In this document: positions 44,830-55,900 of the stretch, piece by piece
Layout: each line of letters starts with the position of its first letter
Position numbering within the stretch: the stretch's first letter is position 1
NCBI GenBank assembly: GCA_001939145.1
Contig: LSRX01000367.1
Location: 46,021 to 110,020 of the forward strand
Length of the DNA stretch: 64,000 nucleotides
Source: Symbiodinium microadriaticum
Taxonomy: Eukaryota; Sar; Dinophyceae; Suessiales; Symbiodiniaceae
Reading direction: 5' to 3'
Notes under the pieces: generated by a model
Databases searched by the model: none
What the model was told of the DNA's origin: nothing
Seen by the model: the letters and a program-made list of their open reading frames with translations, nothing else
Position numbers and translations under genes: made by a program

Positions 44830-44937
44830 GCGAGCCGAAGGCCAAGAAGAAAATGGACTCCCAAACTTCACCGAGTGTGCAGGTTTGCAAACCCATCGTC
44901 GAGGGACGCGACGTGATCGGCATCTCGGAGCGAGGCG
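44830..44937 (+). CDS. DEAD-box helicase-like gene C: Q motif and motif I exon
   Basis: Reads EPKAKKKMDSQTSPSVQVCK followed by PIVEGRDVIGISERG. It lines up with the start of DEAD-box ATPase domains: P-S-x-x-Q then A/K-x-P-I-x-x-G-R-D-V-I-G-I-A-E-T-G. DEAD-box proteins use ATP to remodel RNA. The exon ends with one base at GGCG|GTGCTT (or GC at 44935), and the next exon starts GC-AAA. The joined motif I reads GISERGGKA, lacking the normal G-x-G-K-T. The exon starts after GGTTGAG because a TGA in frame lies just upstream. Confidence 0.6.
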
Positions 44938-44991
44938 GTGCTTAGGAGATTCGATTCAAGCTAGTGACAGTGCGACTGTGCGACCTGTCAG

Positions 44992-45024
44992 GCAAAGCGC
45001 GACTGTTGGCCTACCTGACCCTTG
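44992..45024 (+). CDS. DEAD-box-like gene C: exon after motif I
   Basis: After GCGACCTGTCAG it reads KARLLAYLTL, corresponding to G-K-T-L-A-Y-L-L-P in the family. The right end is uncertain: a GC donor after ACCCTTG is proposed, but the next exon found (46327) would need a different phase, so the exon may be longer or another exon lies between. Confidence 0.45.
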
Positions 45025-46326
45025 GCTTTCCATCGCTCGGCGACAGCCACTGTTGCATAGTTTTGCAAGAAATCCCGTCCCTCGCCCTCACTCTGAGGCT
45101 GCTTCCAGCCTCGCAAACTCAAAGCCTCAACCTTGGAAAGCACGTGCCTGAATTCACCAACCCCTGCAATCTGTTTGGCTGCGTTGTCCAACACAGATGG
45201 AAACGCACTTCTCCAAACCATGATGTTGAAGAGTGGTAAAAGAACGACCTGACCTGACACACATACCGACGGACACGCCGATCCCCAGAGTGAGCCAACT
45301 TCTGAAAGCCTTGTTTTCCGAACCCCTGAAGCCCCAAACGCTCCGCCCCATAAGCCCTGACCCGACCCTGCACCCTATAGCCTACTTGCACTTATGCCAA
45401 GACCACAAGGATTCCTCTCCTCGACCGCGCCAAAACGGAGCGGCCACCCGGCGCAATTTGCGGGCAAGGGAGGGCTTGACCCCGCAAACTCCCCCAAACC
45501 ACCTTTGTTTGGAGTATTTCGAAACCTAGCATGGGTCTTGAACCGTTTCGGGTTCGCGTGGTTCAGGGTGGTTTCCTTTGTGGAGCCGAGTTGGAGGGAG
45601 GGGCCCTCCGGGAGGGGTGGGTTTTGAAAAGCGCTTCGGTTTTGTGTTGCGTCTGTGTGCTGAAATCGGGGTTTGGGACTGGAGGGCTTTGATGGCGTAG
45701 GACAGGCGCGGCATTGAGACCAGGATTCTGCAGCACGGCAGCTGCAACCTGGAAGCTACCCGGGATGGTTGAGGCTTACCCTTAGCTGTCATCCCGTTTA
45801 AACTGCACACACCTACTCTTTCCCAATCCGTGAACTCAAACGCCTTTCCGTTCCAAGCCAGCAGTGTCAGGTAGCCAACCTGGCTGAACCCGATGCCCCA
45901 AAACCCTTAGCCTAGAGCGTAAAGGCTCAAACAGCAACAGAAAAGCCGCAACAGCAAAGTTTGCCCACGTACTAAATCCAAGGTGGGCGCCCAATGAGGC
46001 TGCCATCATCGTGGAGCCTAGCGGAGTTCTGGCAGACGCCTGGTTTAGGACATGGCTGGGATGTGGAGGATTTTGCGGAGGTTGGGGTCTTGGCATGTAG
46101 TAAGGTTGCGATCCTCAGGTTGAGCATCTCTTCAGTGTTGCAGAGGGTTTCAATTTGGTGTTCGGGATCTGGGGTCTCGGCGGTGTTTGCTCCTCGTTGG
46201 AGCCTCTGCGCGGGAGTTGAACCGTGGTCTTCGGTGTCTAAAGCGGCACTTGGGGGTTTCTGGGGCAGATTCTCAGGCTTGCAAGAGAGCAGGCCAGGGA
46301 GCCTCGCATGAGACCTCGGATCTCAG

Positions 46327-46439
46327 CGAGCCGCCGCTTTCCGAGGAGAAAGTTTATGTCTTGGCGAATTCACTTCGCCGCTTGGCAATCCTTGCGGTGC
46401 ATGATGAGAGATTCTTGGCCAGGGTGCCTTCATTTCAGT
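46327..46439 (+). CDS. DEAD-box-like gene C: motif Ia exon
   Basis: After CCTCGGATCTCAG it reads EPPLSEEKVYVLANSLRRLA followed by ILAVHDERFLARVPSFQ. V-Y-V-L-A-N-S-L-R-R-L-A occupies the place of V-L-V-L-A-P-T-R-E-L-A (motif Ia), so PTRELA is replaced by NSLRRLA. The donor CAGT|GTGTAA leaves one base, matching the two-base start of the next exon. Confidence 0.6.
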
Positions 46440-47508
46440 GTGTAACTGTTGGCAGGTTCTCGCTGGAAGCAGCATGTATGAATCGGGGGGTTCCGAGCCC
46501 TGAAAGGATCGGGGTGTGCAATTCTATAATACCTTGGTGCTGTGCGGCGGTCGAAATCCTTGGATCGGAGCACATCCAATCAGGACTTATTCTGGTTGGC
46601 ATTCAAGCCATGCGCCCTCCGAGCCCAAGCCTTGCGAGGTAAGTGGTCCCTTCGCACGATCCTCCTCCGTGAAGGAGGCGGGAGAGCAAGAGAGCTACCC
46701 CATCCATAGACCCTCAAAAAAACGTCGATTCCAGTTATACTAGTAGCAATGAGCTCCCGAAATCCGACGACAGACAACGGCTGCCTCGAGGGCGAACCCC
46801 CACCCACCCCTTTCGAACGAAAAAGCAACACAAGCTCTCCGGACAGGTTCGAGCAGTGCAGCTAGCAAACCCCCAGAACATCCAACCGCAGGGAGAAGAG
46901 CCAGCACACGAGCTTTCCCACTTCCTGTGGTGACGAGGCAGTGCCGAGGGGATTGCAGCGCAGCGCGCCGTCCTGCAGCGATTCTGGCTTGGAGGTTAAG
47001 AGTCGAAAGAGTTTGAGGCTCGGTGGCCCACGATTTTGGTTCAGCTCCAACCCTGCATCCCGGAACGCAAATGACCTTTGTACCAGAAGCCTTGCAACTC
47101 CGAAGACCGAAGTCGAAAGAACCCATAAACGGGTGCTCAACCCTGAGATCAATTTAGATCCAGGCAAGACAAACCTTCTCGAAGTCATGCTTCGTTCAAG
47201 CCCACATCATGACAAAACCGAATCGGATTGGGATACACCAAACATCCGAAACCCGGACTCACTGGCATGGCTTAGCCCAGGCGCTGCTCCGGCGCGGGGC
47301 GCACCTAGTCGTGGCTACAGCCTCGCAGCTGTGGGTGCGGCCGCGGCATTTTTGATTGTTTGTTGTGTTCTATCTGTTTGTTTCCGTCGGTGTCTGGGTA
47401 CCGGTTCCGGGTCTCGAGTTGATGATCATAGTGCAGTGCTTTGTCGCTTGATGCTTGGCTGGGTGCAAGACTTTGTGGATGATCCCGGAACCAGCCGCAC
47501 CTGCACAG

Positions 47509-47582
47509 CTGCGCCAAGCATGCGCCAGGACCTGGTGGGCACCCAGGGCCTCGAGGGAACCAAGGCCAGACTCTTGGACTTT
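47509..47582 (+). CDS. DEAD-box-like gene C: motif Ib exon
   Basis: After CGCACCTGCACAG it reads APSMRQDLVGTQGLEGTKAR followed by LLDF. G-T-K-A-R-L-L-D-F corresponds to A-T-P-G-R-L-L-D-F (motif Ib), with the conserved TPGR changed to TKAR. It ends in phase 0 at GACTTT|GTGCAG, and the next exon starts in phase 0. Confidence 0.65.
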
Positions 47583-47675
47583 GTGCAGCTTTGGGAGTTG
47601 GGTTTGGCTTGGAGGCTTTCCTTTTAAAAACTTGGCGGTGCTGATGGGTTTGGTAGTGTGTCGATTTTTACCGAG

Positions 47676-47810
47676 GTCAAGGTGGCCAACAGGTGGAGCT
47701 TCGAAGCAGATAGAAAACGTGTGTGCGACTTTGTCCACGAGATTGTTGCGAGACGAAGGTCGCATGTCAGAAGTCACTGCTGCGCAGACATGAAATGTGG
47801 AGTGAAACCG
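47676..47810 (+). CDS. DEAD-box-like gene C: motif II exon
   Basis: After TTTTTACCGAG it reads VKVANRWSFEADRKRVCDFV followed by HEIVARRRSHVR and ends at a near-consensus donor (AAACCG|GTAAGC), 45 codons in phase 0. F-E-A-D-R-x-x-x-x-D-F-x-x-x-I lines up with L-D-E-A-D-R-M-L-D-M-G-F-x-x-x-I; the first Asp of the DEAD box is Phe here. In active enzymes that acidic pair coordinates magnesium-ATP. The rest of the exon (CCADMKCGVKP) is Cys-containing and unusual. Confidence 0.6.
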
Positions 47811-49293
47811 GTAAGCCTGCGGGGCAAGCCAGGTGCTGCTTTTGGTCCAGGCATTGATTGCTTTTGCGTATAGAGGATCCGAGACAATGCACGCCGCAGG
47901 GATCGCTTGCCCGACAAGCTTGAAATCGACCCAGAAGACCGCATCATAGTAACATCCCGCGAAGCCCGGCCCAATCCAATCCAGACCGGAACCCTCTGAA
48001 GCAAGCGCCTGGCTGTGCAGGTGCGTGCAATTGTCCTGGACGGCGCGCAAGGGTGACGCGGCTGCAGCGAAATCGGGATGCTTGAGTCTCGGAGCTTTTT
48101 GTAGGGGTGAGAGGTTGGGATTTTGGGGGCTAGTGAATCTGCAAGGTTCCCGAGAACGGAAAGCTGCGTGACAACTAGTGCAACGTCAATGCTGTGATGA
48201 CGAGAGCACCTTTCTGAACCAGCCAAGGGCCCCAGAATTCACCAAACCCCAAACCATCATCAGAACCTGCATGCACCTGATCAGCAAGCAGCCGCAAAGT
48301 ACCCCTGCCCCCTCCGTTCTAAGGCTCAAAAATCCACAGCTCCCGAAGACTTCACATCCGAGATCATCTGATGGCTCCAGACCCGAAGTCGAGCCCCAAT
48401 TCCTTTGACGTCCGCAGGCTGAAGATGCGACCTCGCAAAGAGCTGCAAGGCCGGTTGTTGACCGGAGCGGGTTCAGAGTCCTCGGGTTTGGGGCTCCCGG
48501 CCCGGGCAACTGTCGCCACCAGGAAACGAAGAGCTTCCTTCCTGCTTTCGTCTCCAATTGATTCCACTTGCCGGTAAGAGCTCGGCCAGAACGGTGGCAA
48601 CAGATGACCTCCAACAGTATCCAAACCTCCATCCCCAAAACTTCTTGAAGCTCCACAGCTCTAGACTCATCAAGTCCCTAGGAAGACAACAAGACAGTCT
48701 CTGCGCACTTAGGAAACGTCACCAGAACTCCAAGCAGGGCCGAGAAACAGCGCACCAAACCTGCGTTCAAGTTACCTAAAGTGAACTCCCTTGCAGGGAT
48801 CCTTCGCTCCCTGCACAACAGCCAGCTGCAGAGCCTCGGCGGAACGCATGACACGGAGCCGGGGATCAGAGGGTGGTTTATGTTGCTAAGTTGTTTGTCG
48901 AGTTTCCAGAGCCTGAAGCCTGCGACCGCACAGATCCGAACAGAAAAACGGCTTCATCTTGACCGCAGCTCAGGACCTTGGTCTTCACTGATGCCTCTCC
49001 TCAATGGGTTGAGGCGTGCCCTGCTCGCTGACCGTATAAGACCCATTGGAATCGGGGCCAGGTCGTGGGCACACAAGCTTCCAATCAGGCCGTGACGAGT
49101 GCCAAAGGAAATCTCAGCTTGATTGGCGTGTTGCCCTCAAATCATCAACTGGAGGCCCACGGAATTTGAGGGTCTATAGGGTTCAGGATGCTGCTCTGTA
49201 CTAGCATGCAGCTTGACTCTTACCCAGTACACCCAAGCGACGAAGTCCGCAAGCTCACACTCGTGAAACTTTCCGAAAGCTTGCGGCGCGCAG

Positions 49294-49376
49294 CTCATGC
49301 TTCTGCTCCAGGAGGAGCTTGGTGCCTACCTGCGGGAACCCATCTTGGTCAACTCGCTAGGCACCGGAAGTGGGGG
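49294..49376 (+). CDS. DEAD-box-like gene C: exon after motif III
   Basis: After TTGCGGCGCGCAG it reads LMLLLQEELGAYLREPILVN followed by SLGTGSG. L-x-x-E-L-x-x-Y-L-R-E-P-I-L-V-N is the segment that follows the SAT motif (III) in DEAD-box proteins, but SAT itself is absent. It ends with two bases at GGG|GTGATT, matching the next exon. A different frame upstream (HPSDEVRKLTLVKLSESLRR) also looks natural and could be an alternative exon. Confidence 0.6.
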
Positions 49377-50122
49377 GTGATTCTGGTGCAAATGCTGGGC
49401 CCGGCCCAAAATGAGAAAGTTACGAATCTAATCCGCGATGTGATTGCAGTGGATGTGCCAAGCCAAGTTTCAGGGAGGAGAGCAAAGGGATGAAAATGCT
49501 TGCCGTCGCAGGAATGGAATACATCGATGAATGAGGGCGATTTATTCAGTATCGAATGACTCCGAGAGTCGGCCAAGAGTAATAGATTGAGAAGTCTAGC
49601 GAGCAGGTGAGAGGTTGAGGGAGTGAAGTAAGGAGCGAACGAGCAAAGACTCCGAGGTTTAAGGGTTTTTCGAAGCGCGACACACTTCCGGCCTACGAGG
49701 CAACCGCCCAGCTCTGCCACTCTCGACGAGGCACATGTTGTGTGAGGCCGCGACCCTCGGGTTTGGAGCCTATCTTGGCCTGAAGAAGGTTTTCTGGAGC
49801 TGAGGAGTCGAGGCAGCTTTGGTGGGTTGAAACAAGTCTCACCGTGATCTCTTACACAAGAAAGCCACCATAAGCCACCATCCCCAACCCGAAAGGCCTG
49901 GTGAGATCTGATCTGTCCCTCCAGCATCTGACGCAGCGCAGGTGCCCGGCAGTGCCACGCGAAGGGCAAGGCATCAGGGGTTTGGGGCTTCCTTGGAGGA
50001 TTAGGTCCATTGGCGAGCACGGCTAGAAAACGAGTAGAAGGATGTATCACGGGAGGTGAAGGACTTCGACTTCGGAATTTGTGGAGTTTAACGTTCAGGA
50101 AGAGGCTGAATCTGGTTTGCAG

Positions 50123-50185
50123 GCTGTTGGCGCACATGCTGGACCAAGACCTGACGGGGGAGACGGAGGAGACCTGCATAGGCAG
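50123..50185 (+). CDS. DEAD-box-like gene C: exon at start of the second RecA-like domain
   Basis: After AATCTGGTTTGCAG it reads LLAHMLDQDLTGETEETCIG and ends with AG before GTGCTC. L-L-x-x-L-L corresponds to the helix that follows K-L-x-x-L-L-x-L-L in the family, just before motif IV. 63 nt, phase 2 at both ends. Confidence 0.55.
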
Positions 50186-50339
50186 GTGCTCAAAAATTAA
50201 CTGAAAGAAGCTAGCGGTATCTAGCGGTGGTGTTCGCTTGCAGTTGCACTGTGATATCCCGGCAGTCCTGGAGTAGATGCCGAGTTCGAAGCTTTTGGGA
50301 TTCGAGTTGCTCGTAGGGCGGGGGCTCTCTGGCCCAAAG

Positions 50340-50397
50340 CAAAGAGGAGAAGGACTCCAAGGAAGAGACCAAGCCTGCGGAGAAGGAGAGTCTCTGG
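50340..50397 (+). CDS. DEAD-box-like gene C: Lys/Glu-rich insert exon
   Basis: After CTCTGGCCCAAAG the phase-matched frame reads KEEKDSKEETKPAEKESLW, then a GT donor (CTCTGG|GTGCAC). A charged insert here has no counterpart in typical DEAD-box enzymes. Phase to the next exon does not match directly, so one small exon may be missing between 50.4 and 51.77 kb. Confidence 0.45.
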
Positions 50398-51772
50398 GTG
50401 CACATCAAACTGTGAGGGTTGAAGTCTGAGGGTGACAAGGGTGACAAGCGAACTTCCAAAAGAGGAAGTTCTCTCCAATTCAGAGGTCCAAGGCTTTCCG
50501 TTGCGCGGTTTTTGACTTCCTGCAGCTTGGGATAGCTAGGTTTTGTGAGTTCCAGAGGCCGCCTCAAAATTCAGCAGGCCAGCTCTCGAACCTGGCCCGA
50601 AACCACGGCCGTTCCTACCCTCAGCACCCCGGCTCCTGAAAGTTTGCACCCAGAGCCTTTTTCTGCACCCTAAGTAAGCCTCAACAGAAAGCCCAATGAG
50701 TTCTCACCCTAGTGGCCTAAAACGATCAAACCGACAAATAGAACCTTGAAAAGCCAAGCTGCACTACATCCTTCAACTTAAATCTTAAGTAATACAAAGC
50801 CCCCCCAAAAAAGGTCCCACGATCTGCTCCTGGAGGCCTTGATCTTCGTCCCCTCGAAGGCCGAGGCCACGCTACTCTCTGGCCACGCCATGCTACGCCA
50901 ACGCCTTCTGCCTCTTGACCTTTCAGGTACTTTTGGGGCATTCAAGTTTTAGAGGTGCCTGGGATCCGCGATCTAGGGTTTAGGGCTCTCATTTCGGGAT
51001 TAGGGTCTGGCTTCTGGCTTCTTGCTTTCCGGTTTGAGGTTCTCAGGTTTGAGCGGGTTCGGGCGGGTTTGCCTGGCTTTTGAAGCAGTCGACTCAACGT
51101 CTTGCAGGGTCATGCTTCCTTGAAGCGTCATTCTGCAGAACCTAGGACCTATGTCTAGGCATGGCAGCTCGGAGTTCATGTTCTAAATCTTCAGATTACG
51201 AACAAATCAAACGCTGCTTTACCTGAGGTGCCTCCACGAAGGCCTGGCACCTGCAGAGCAGCAGGAGCTTCTTTCGCATGAAAAGGTCGGAGAATGGCTC
51301 TCCGAGGTTCGCATGTTGGCATTCTGTCCGAAGTACCATACCCTGAACCATTGTGCCCAAGTCGAAACGTTCCCAACTATAGGAGGCTACACGAAAGGTT
51401 CTTTCGGTGTGCCGGTGGTTTGGATGGGGTGATCACAGTGTCAATGTGGAGCCGGAGAGCCTCGTAGCCAGCCTTTTGTTTTAAGGGCCTCCGGCCTTAG
51501 AGGCCGCTTCGCCACCTAGTTGGCCTGTGGACAACTCGGACTCGGGCTTCAGTTTCGACGTTCCGATCCTCAACATTGTCGAAGTGGATTGCCGAAACTG
51601 CCCCTGCACTCTAGCAGTTTCAATTATTGTTATTTGCCATGCCCAGCATCCTTGCCCCTCAGCGCTGTACCTGCGCGTAGGCCCCGCGCTGAGTGAAAAC
51701 ATCCTGAAGCCTGAACTGCCCCTCGAAAACCTTAGGGCGGTACGCCCAAGAACATCAACTCTGAACTATGAG

Positions 51773-51912
51773 AAGTGGTGGTGCTCTCTCGTGCTGGTGA
51801 GGAGATCCTCGCACTCTTCCGGACTTTGCCCAGCCAGATCCTCATCACTACGGATGCTGCAGTAAAGGATCTGGAGCTGCCGGGCGTGCCCTTGGTGGTG
51901 CATGTGCCCGCA
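51773..51912 (+). CDS. DEAD-box-like gene C: motifs IV and V exon
   Basis: After ACTATGAG it reads VVVLSRAGEEILALFRTLPS, then QILITTDAAVKDLELPGVPL and VVHVPA. V-V-V-L-S-R-A is in the place of motif IV (V-I-F-V-N-T). I-L-I-T-T-D-A-A-V-K-D-L-E-L-P-G-V is a clear but altered motif V (I-L-V-A-T-D-V-A-A-R-G-L-D-I-P-x-V), with R-G replaced by K-D. This is the most recognisable helicase segment in the window. The right end is uncertain; GC donors occur at 51910 and 51913. Confidence 0.7.
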
Positions 51913-52648
51913 GCCCAGACTCGTTATAAAGGCCAAGAAAATACTCCCTGTGTCTTGATACTGTACAGGATTTCCAGTGCTGTGATCTGAAAGCTGCAGA
52001 GCTTCAATCTGCCAGTCGCCCGGTGATCTCCTGGAGGCTCCCAGCTTAAAGGGACGGGCTAATGCCTGAGTGCCACGCCAGGCGGCCAAGCCCTGGGCAA
52101 ACGTGTGCCCTCCCGGTCCTCTCGGCCCTCGGCCCTCGGAATCCGAAACCGAGCCCTCAACAGTCAACGCCAGGGAGGAAGCTAGAGACTGCTAGAGGCA
52201 CAAAGCCTGCACAAAGCCTTCTTGAAGGATCTGCAGGAAGTACGAAGCCCCCGGAAACAGTTCTCAAGGCTAGAGGCCTACACATTTTGCCCAGGTCCGC
52301 CCCCGCAAACTTGGAGGCAAGAGTCCCGTGCCAAAATTCTGGGTCTTGTCAGCCATGCAGGAGTTGACTCCATCGTGCTTGCGGCTTTGGTGTGAATTGA
52401 GACAGAGGCTTCGAGTTTGCAGCACCTGAAGCGGCCAGGTTGTATACGGGTTGTGTCTGAAGGGCCGTAAACGCCTGAGCTGGCCTGAAATCTCGATTCG
52501 TCGAGTTGACAAGCGATGTCCTTTTGCCCCCACTCACAACCGACTCCAAAGCTCTGATTCCCAAATCCCCTCAGACTCAGATGTACTACGTAGTAGCTTC
52601 GGTCAGAACCCATTCAGAATTAGGACGCTCCGGGTTCCCATGCCGCAG

Positions 52649-52741
52649 ATCTACTTGAACCGCATCGGCCGCCTGCAAACAGCGGCCCTGGGAAAGCGCC
52701 GCGCGCGCCGCGCAGCGGGACCGGCCGGGGTCTCGGAGTAA
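52649..52741 (+). CDS. DEAD-box-like gene C: motif VI, terminal exon
   Basis: After CCCATGCCGCAG it reads IYLNRIGRLQTAALGKRRAR followed by RAAGPAGVSE, then TAA at 52739-52741. Y-x-N-R-I-G-R matches motif VI (Y-V-H-R-I-G-R-T-G-R), with His changed to Asn and the second Arg finger region lost. The basic tail K-R-R-A-R-R is common after the helicase core. A GT donor inside (GCCGGG|GTCTCG) could instead extend the gene into the repeat region. Confidence 0.6.
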   Translation: MYLNRIGRLQTAALGKRRARRAAGPAGVSE

Positions 52742-52768
52742 CATTACACGGATCTTAATGCGGGTTGG

Positions 52769-52817
52769 TTGCATTTGGGGCGCGTGGACACGCGTTCGTT
52801 GCATTTGGGGCGCGTGG
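52769..52817. repeat. Short direct duplication
   Basis: The 19-mer TTGCATTTGGGGCGCGTGG occurs twice, at about 52769 and 52799, 30 bp apart, directly in front of the long octamer array. Confidence 0.8.
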
Positions 52818-52845
52818 GCGTTTCAGGGCGTTTCATGGCCTCAAC

Positions 52846-52922
52846 ATTCTAAAAGTTTTAAATTTCTAAAAGTTCTTAAAAGTTCAAAAAAAAGTTCTAA
52901 AAGTTCTAAAAGTTCTAAAAGT
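52846..52922. repeat. TTCTAAAAG nonamer repeat
   Basis: About eight imperfect copies of a 9-bp A/T-rich unit, becoming perfect just before the ambiguous base N at 52923 where the octamer array begins. Confidence 0.9.
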
Positions 52923-52923
52923 N

Positions 52924-55900
52924 CAGAGAGACAGAGAGACAGAGAGACAGAGAGACAGAGAGACAGAGAGACAGAGAGACAGAGAGACAGAGAGACAGAG
53001 AGACAGAGAGACAGAGAGACAGAGAGACAGAGAGACAGAGAGACAGAGAGACAGAGAGACAGAGAGACAGAGAGACAGAGAGACAGAGAGACAGAGAGAC
53101 AGAGAGACAGAGAGACAGAGAGACAGAGAGACAGAGAGACAGAGAGACAGAGAGACAGAGAGACAGAGAGACAGAGAGACAGAGAGACAGAGAGACAGAG
53201 AGACAGAGAGACAGAGAGACAGAGAGACAGAGAGACAGAGAGACAGAGAGACAGAGAGACAGAGAGACAGAGAGACAGAGAGACAGAGAGACAGAGAGAC
53301 AGAGAGACAGAGAGACAGAGAGACAGAGAGACAGAGAGACAGAGAGACAGAGAGACAGAGAGACAGAGAGACAGAGAGACAGAGAGACAGAGAGACAGAG
53401 AGACAGAGAGACAGAGAGACAGAGAGACAGAGAGACAGAGAGACAGAGAGACAGAGAGACAGAGAGACAGAGAGACAGAGAGACAGAGAGACAGAGAGAC
53501 AGAGAGACAGAGAGACAGAGAGACAGAGAGACAGAGAGACAGAGAGACAGAGAGACAGAGAGACAGAGAGACAGAGAGACAGAGAGACAGAGAGACAGAG
53601 AGACAGAGAGACAGAGAGACAGAGAGACAGAGAGACAGAGAGACAGAGAGACAGAGAGACAGAGAGACAGAGAGACAGAGAGACAGAGAGACAGAGAGAC
53701 AGAGAGACAGAGAGACAGAGAGACAGAGAGACAGAGAGACAGAGAGACAGAGAGACAGAGAGACAGAGAGACAGAGAGACAGAGAGACAGAGAGACAGAG
53801 AGACAGAGAGACAGAGAGACAGAGAGACAGAGAGACAGAGAGACAGAGAGACAGAGAGACAGAGAGACAGAGAGACAGAGAGACAGAGAGACAGAGAGAC
53901 AGAGAGACAGAGAGACAGAGAGACAGAGAGACAGAGAGACAGAGAGACAGAGAGACAGAGAGACAGAGAGACAGAGAGACAGAGAGACAGAGAGACAGAG
54001 AGACAGAGAGACAGAGAGACAGAGAGACAGAGAGACAGAGAGACAGAGAGACAGAGAGACAGAGAGACAGAGAGACAGAGAGACAGAGAGACAGAGAGAC
54101 AGAGAGACAGAGAGACAGAGAGACAGAGAGACAGAGAGACAGAGAGACAGAGAGACAGAGAGACAGAGAGACAGAGAGACAGAGAGACAGAGAGACAGAG
54201 AGACAGAGAGACAGAGAGACAGAGAGACAGAGAGACAGAGAGACAGAGAGACAGAGAGACAGAGAGACAGAGAGACAGAGAGACAGAGAGACAGAGAGAC
54301 AGAGAGACAGAGAGACAGAGAGACAGAGAGACAGAGAGACAGAGAGACAGAGAGACAGAGAGACAGAGAGACAGAGAGACAGAGAGACAGAGAGACAGAG
54401 AGACAGAGAGACAGAGAGACAGAGAGACAGAGAGACAGAGAGACAGAGAGACAGAGAGACAGAGAGACAGAGAGACAGAGAGACAGAGAGACAGAGAGAC
54501 AGAGAGACAGAGAGACAGAGAGACAGAGAGACAGAGAGACAGAGAGACAGAGAGACAGAGAGACAGAGAGACAGAGAGACAGAGAGACAGAGAGACAGAG
54601 AGACAGAGAGACAGAGAGACAGAGAGACAGAGAGACAGAGAGACAGAGAGACAGAGAGACAGAGAGACAGAGAGACAGAGAGACAGAGAGACAGAGAGAC
54701 AGAGAGACAGAGAGACAGAGAGACAGAGAGACAGAGAGACAGAGAGACAGAGAGACAGAGAGACAGAGAGACAGAGAGACAGAGAGACAGAGAGACAGAG
54801 AGACAGAGAGACAGAGAGACAGAGAGACAGAGAGACAGAGAGACAGAGAGACAGAGAGACAGAGAGACAGAGAGACAGAGAGACAGAGAGACAGAGAGAC
54901 AGAGAGACAGAGAGACAGAGAGACAGAGAGACAGAGAGACAGAGAGACAGAGAGACAGAGAGACAGAGAGACAGAGAGACAGAGAGACAGAGAGACAGAG
55001 AGACAGAGAGACAGAGAGACAGAGAGACAGAGAGACAGAGAGACAGAGAGACAGAGAGACAGAGAGACAGAGAGACAGAGAGACAGAGAGACAGAGAGAC
55101 AGAGAGACAGAGAGACAGAGAGACAGAGAGACAGAGAGACAGAGAGACAGAGAGACAGAGAGACAGAGAGACAGAGAGACAGAGAGACAGAGAGACAGAG
55201 AGACAGAGAGACAGAGAGACAGAGAGACAGAGAGACAGAGAGACAGAGAGACAGAGAGACAGAGAGACAGAGAGACAGAGAGACAGAGAGACAGAGAGAC
55301 AGAGAGACAGAGAGACAGAGAGACAGAGAGACAGAGAGACAGAGAGACAGAGAGACAGAGAGACAGAGAGACAGAGAGACAGAGAGACAGAGAGACAGAG
55401 AGACAGAGAGACAGAGAGACAGAGAGACAGAGAGACAGAGAGACAGAGAGACAGAGAGACAGAGAGACAGAGAGACAGAGAGACAGAGAGACAGAGAGAC
55501 AGAGAGACAGAGAGACAGAGAGACAGAGAGACAGAGAGACAGAGAGACAGAGAGACAGAGAGACAGAGAGACAGAGAGACAGAGAGACAGAGAGACAGAG
55601 AGACAGAGAGACAGAGAGACAGAGAGACAGAGAGACAGAGAGACAGAGAGACAGAGAGACAGAGAGACAGAGAGACAGAGAGACAGAGAGACAGAGAGAC
55701 AGAGAGACAGAGAGACAGAGAGACAGAGAGACAGAGAGACAGAGAGACAGAGAGACAGAGAGACAGAGAGACAGAGAGACAGAGAGACAGAGAGACAGAG
55801 AGACAGAGAGACAGAGAGACAGAGAGACAGAGAGACAGAGAGACAGAGAGACAGAGAGACAGAGAGACAGAGAGACAGAGAGACAGAGAGACAGAGAGAC

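Noticed and set aside
44393..45151. 252-codon + strand frame
   Set aside because: It covers the Q-motif exon in the wrong frame and continues across its introns; the helicase frame has motif and phase support.
49215..49312. HEAT-like peptide HPSDEVRKLTLVKLSESLRR
   Set aside because: It overlaps in another frame the helicase exon that fits by phase; kept only as an alternative, not as a separate HEAT exon.
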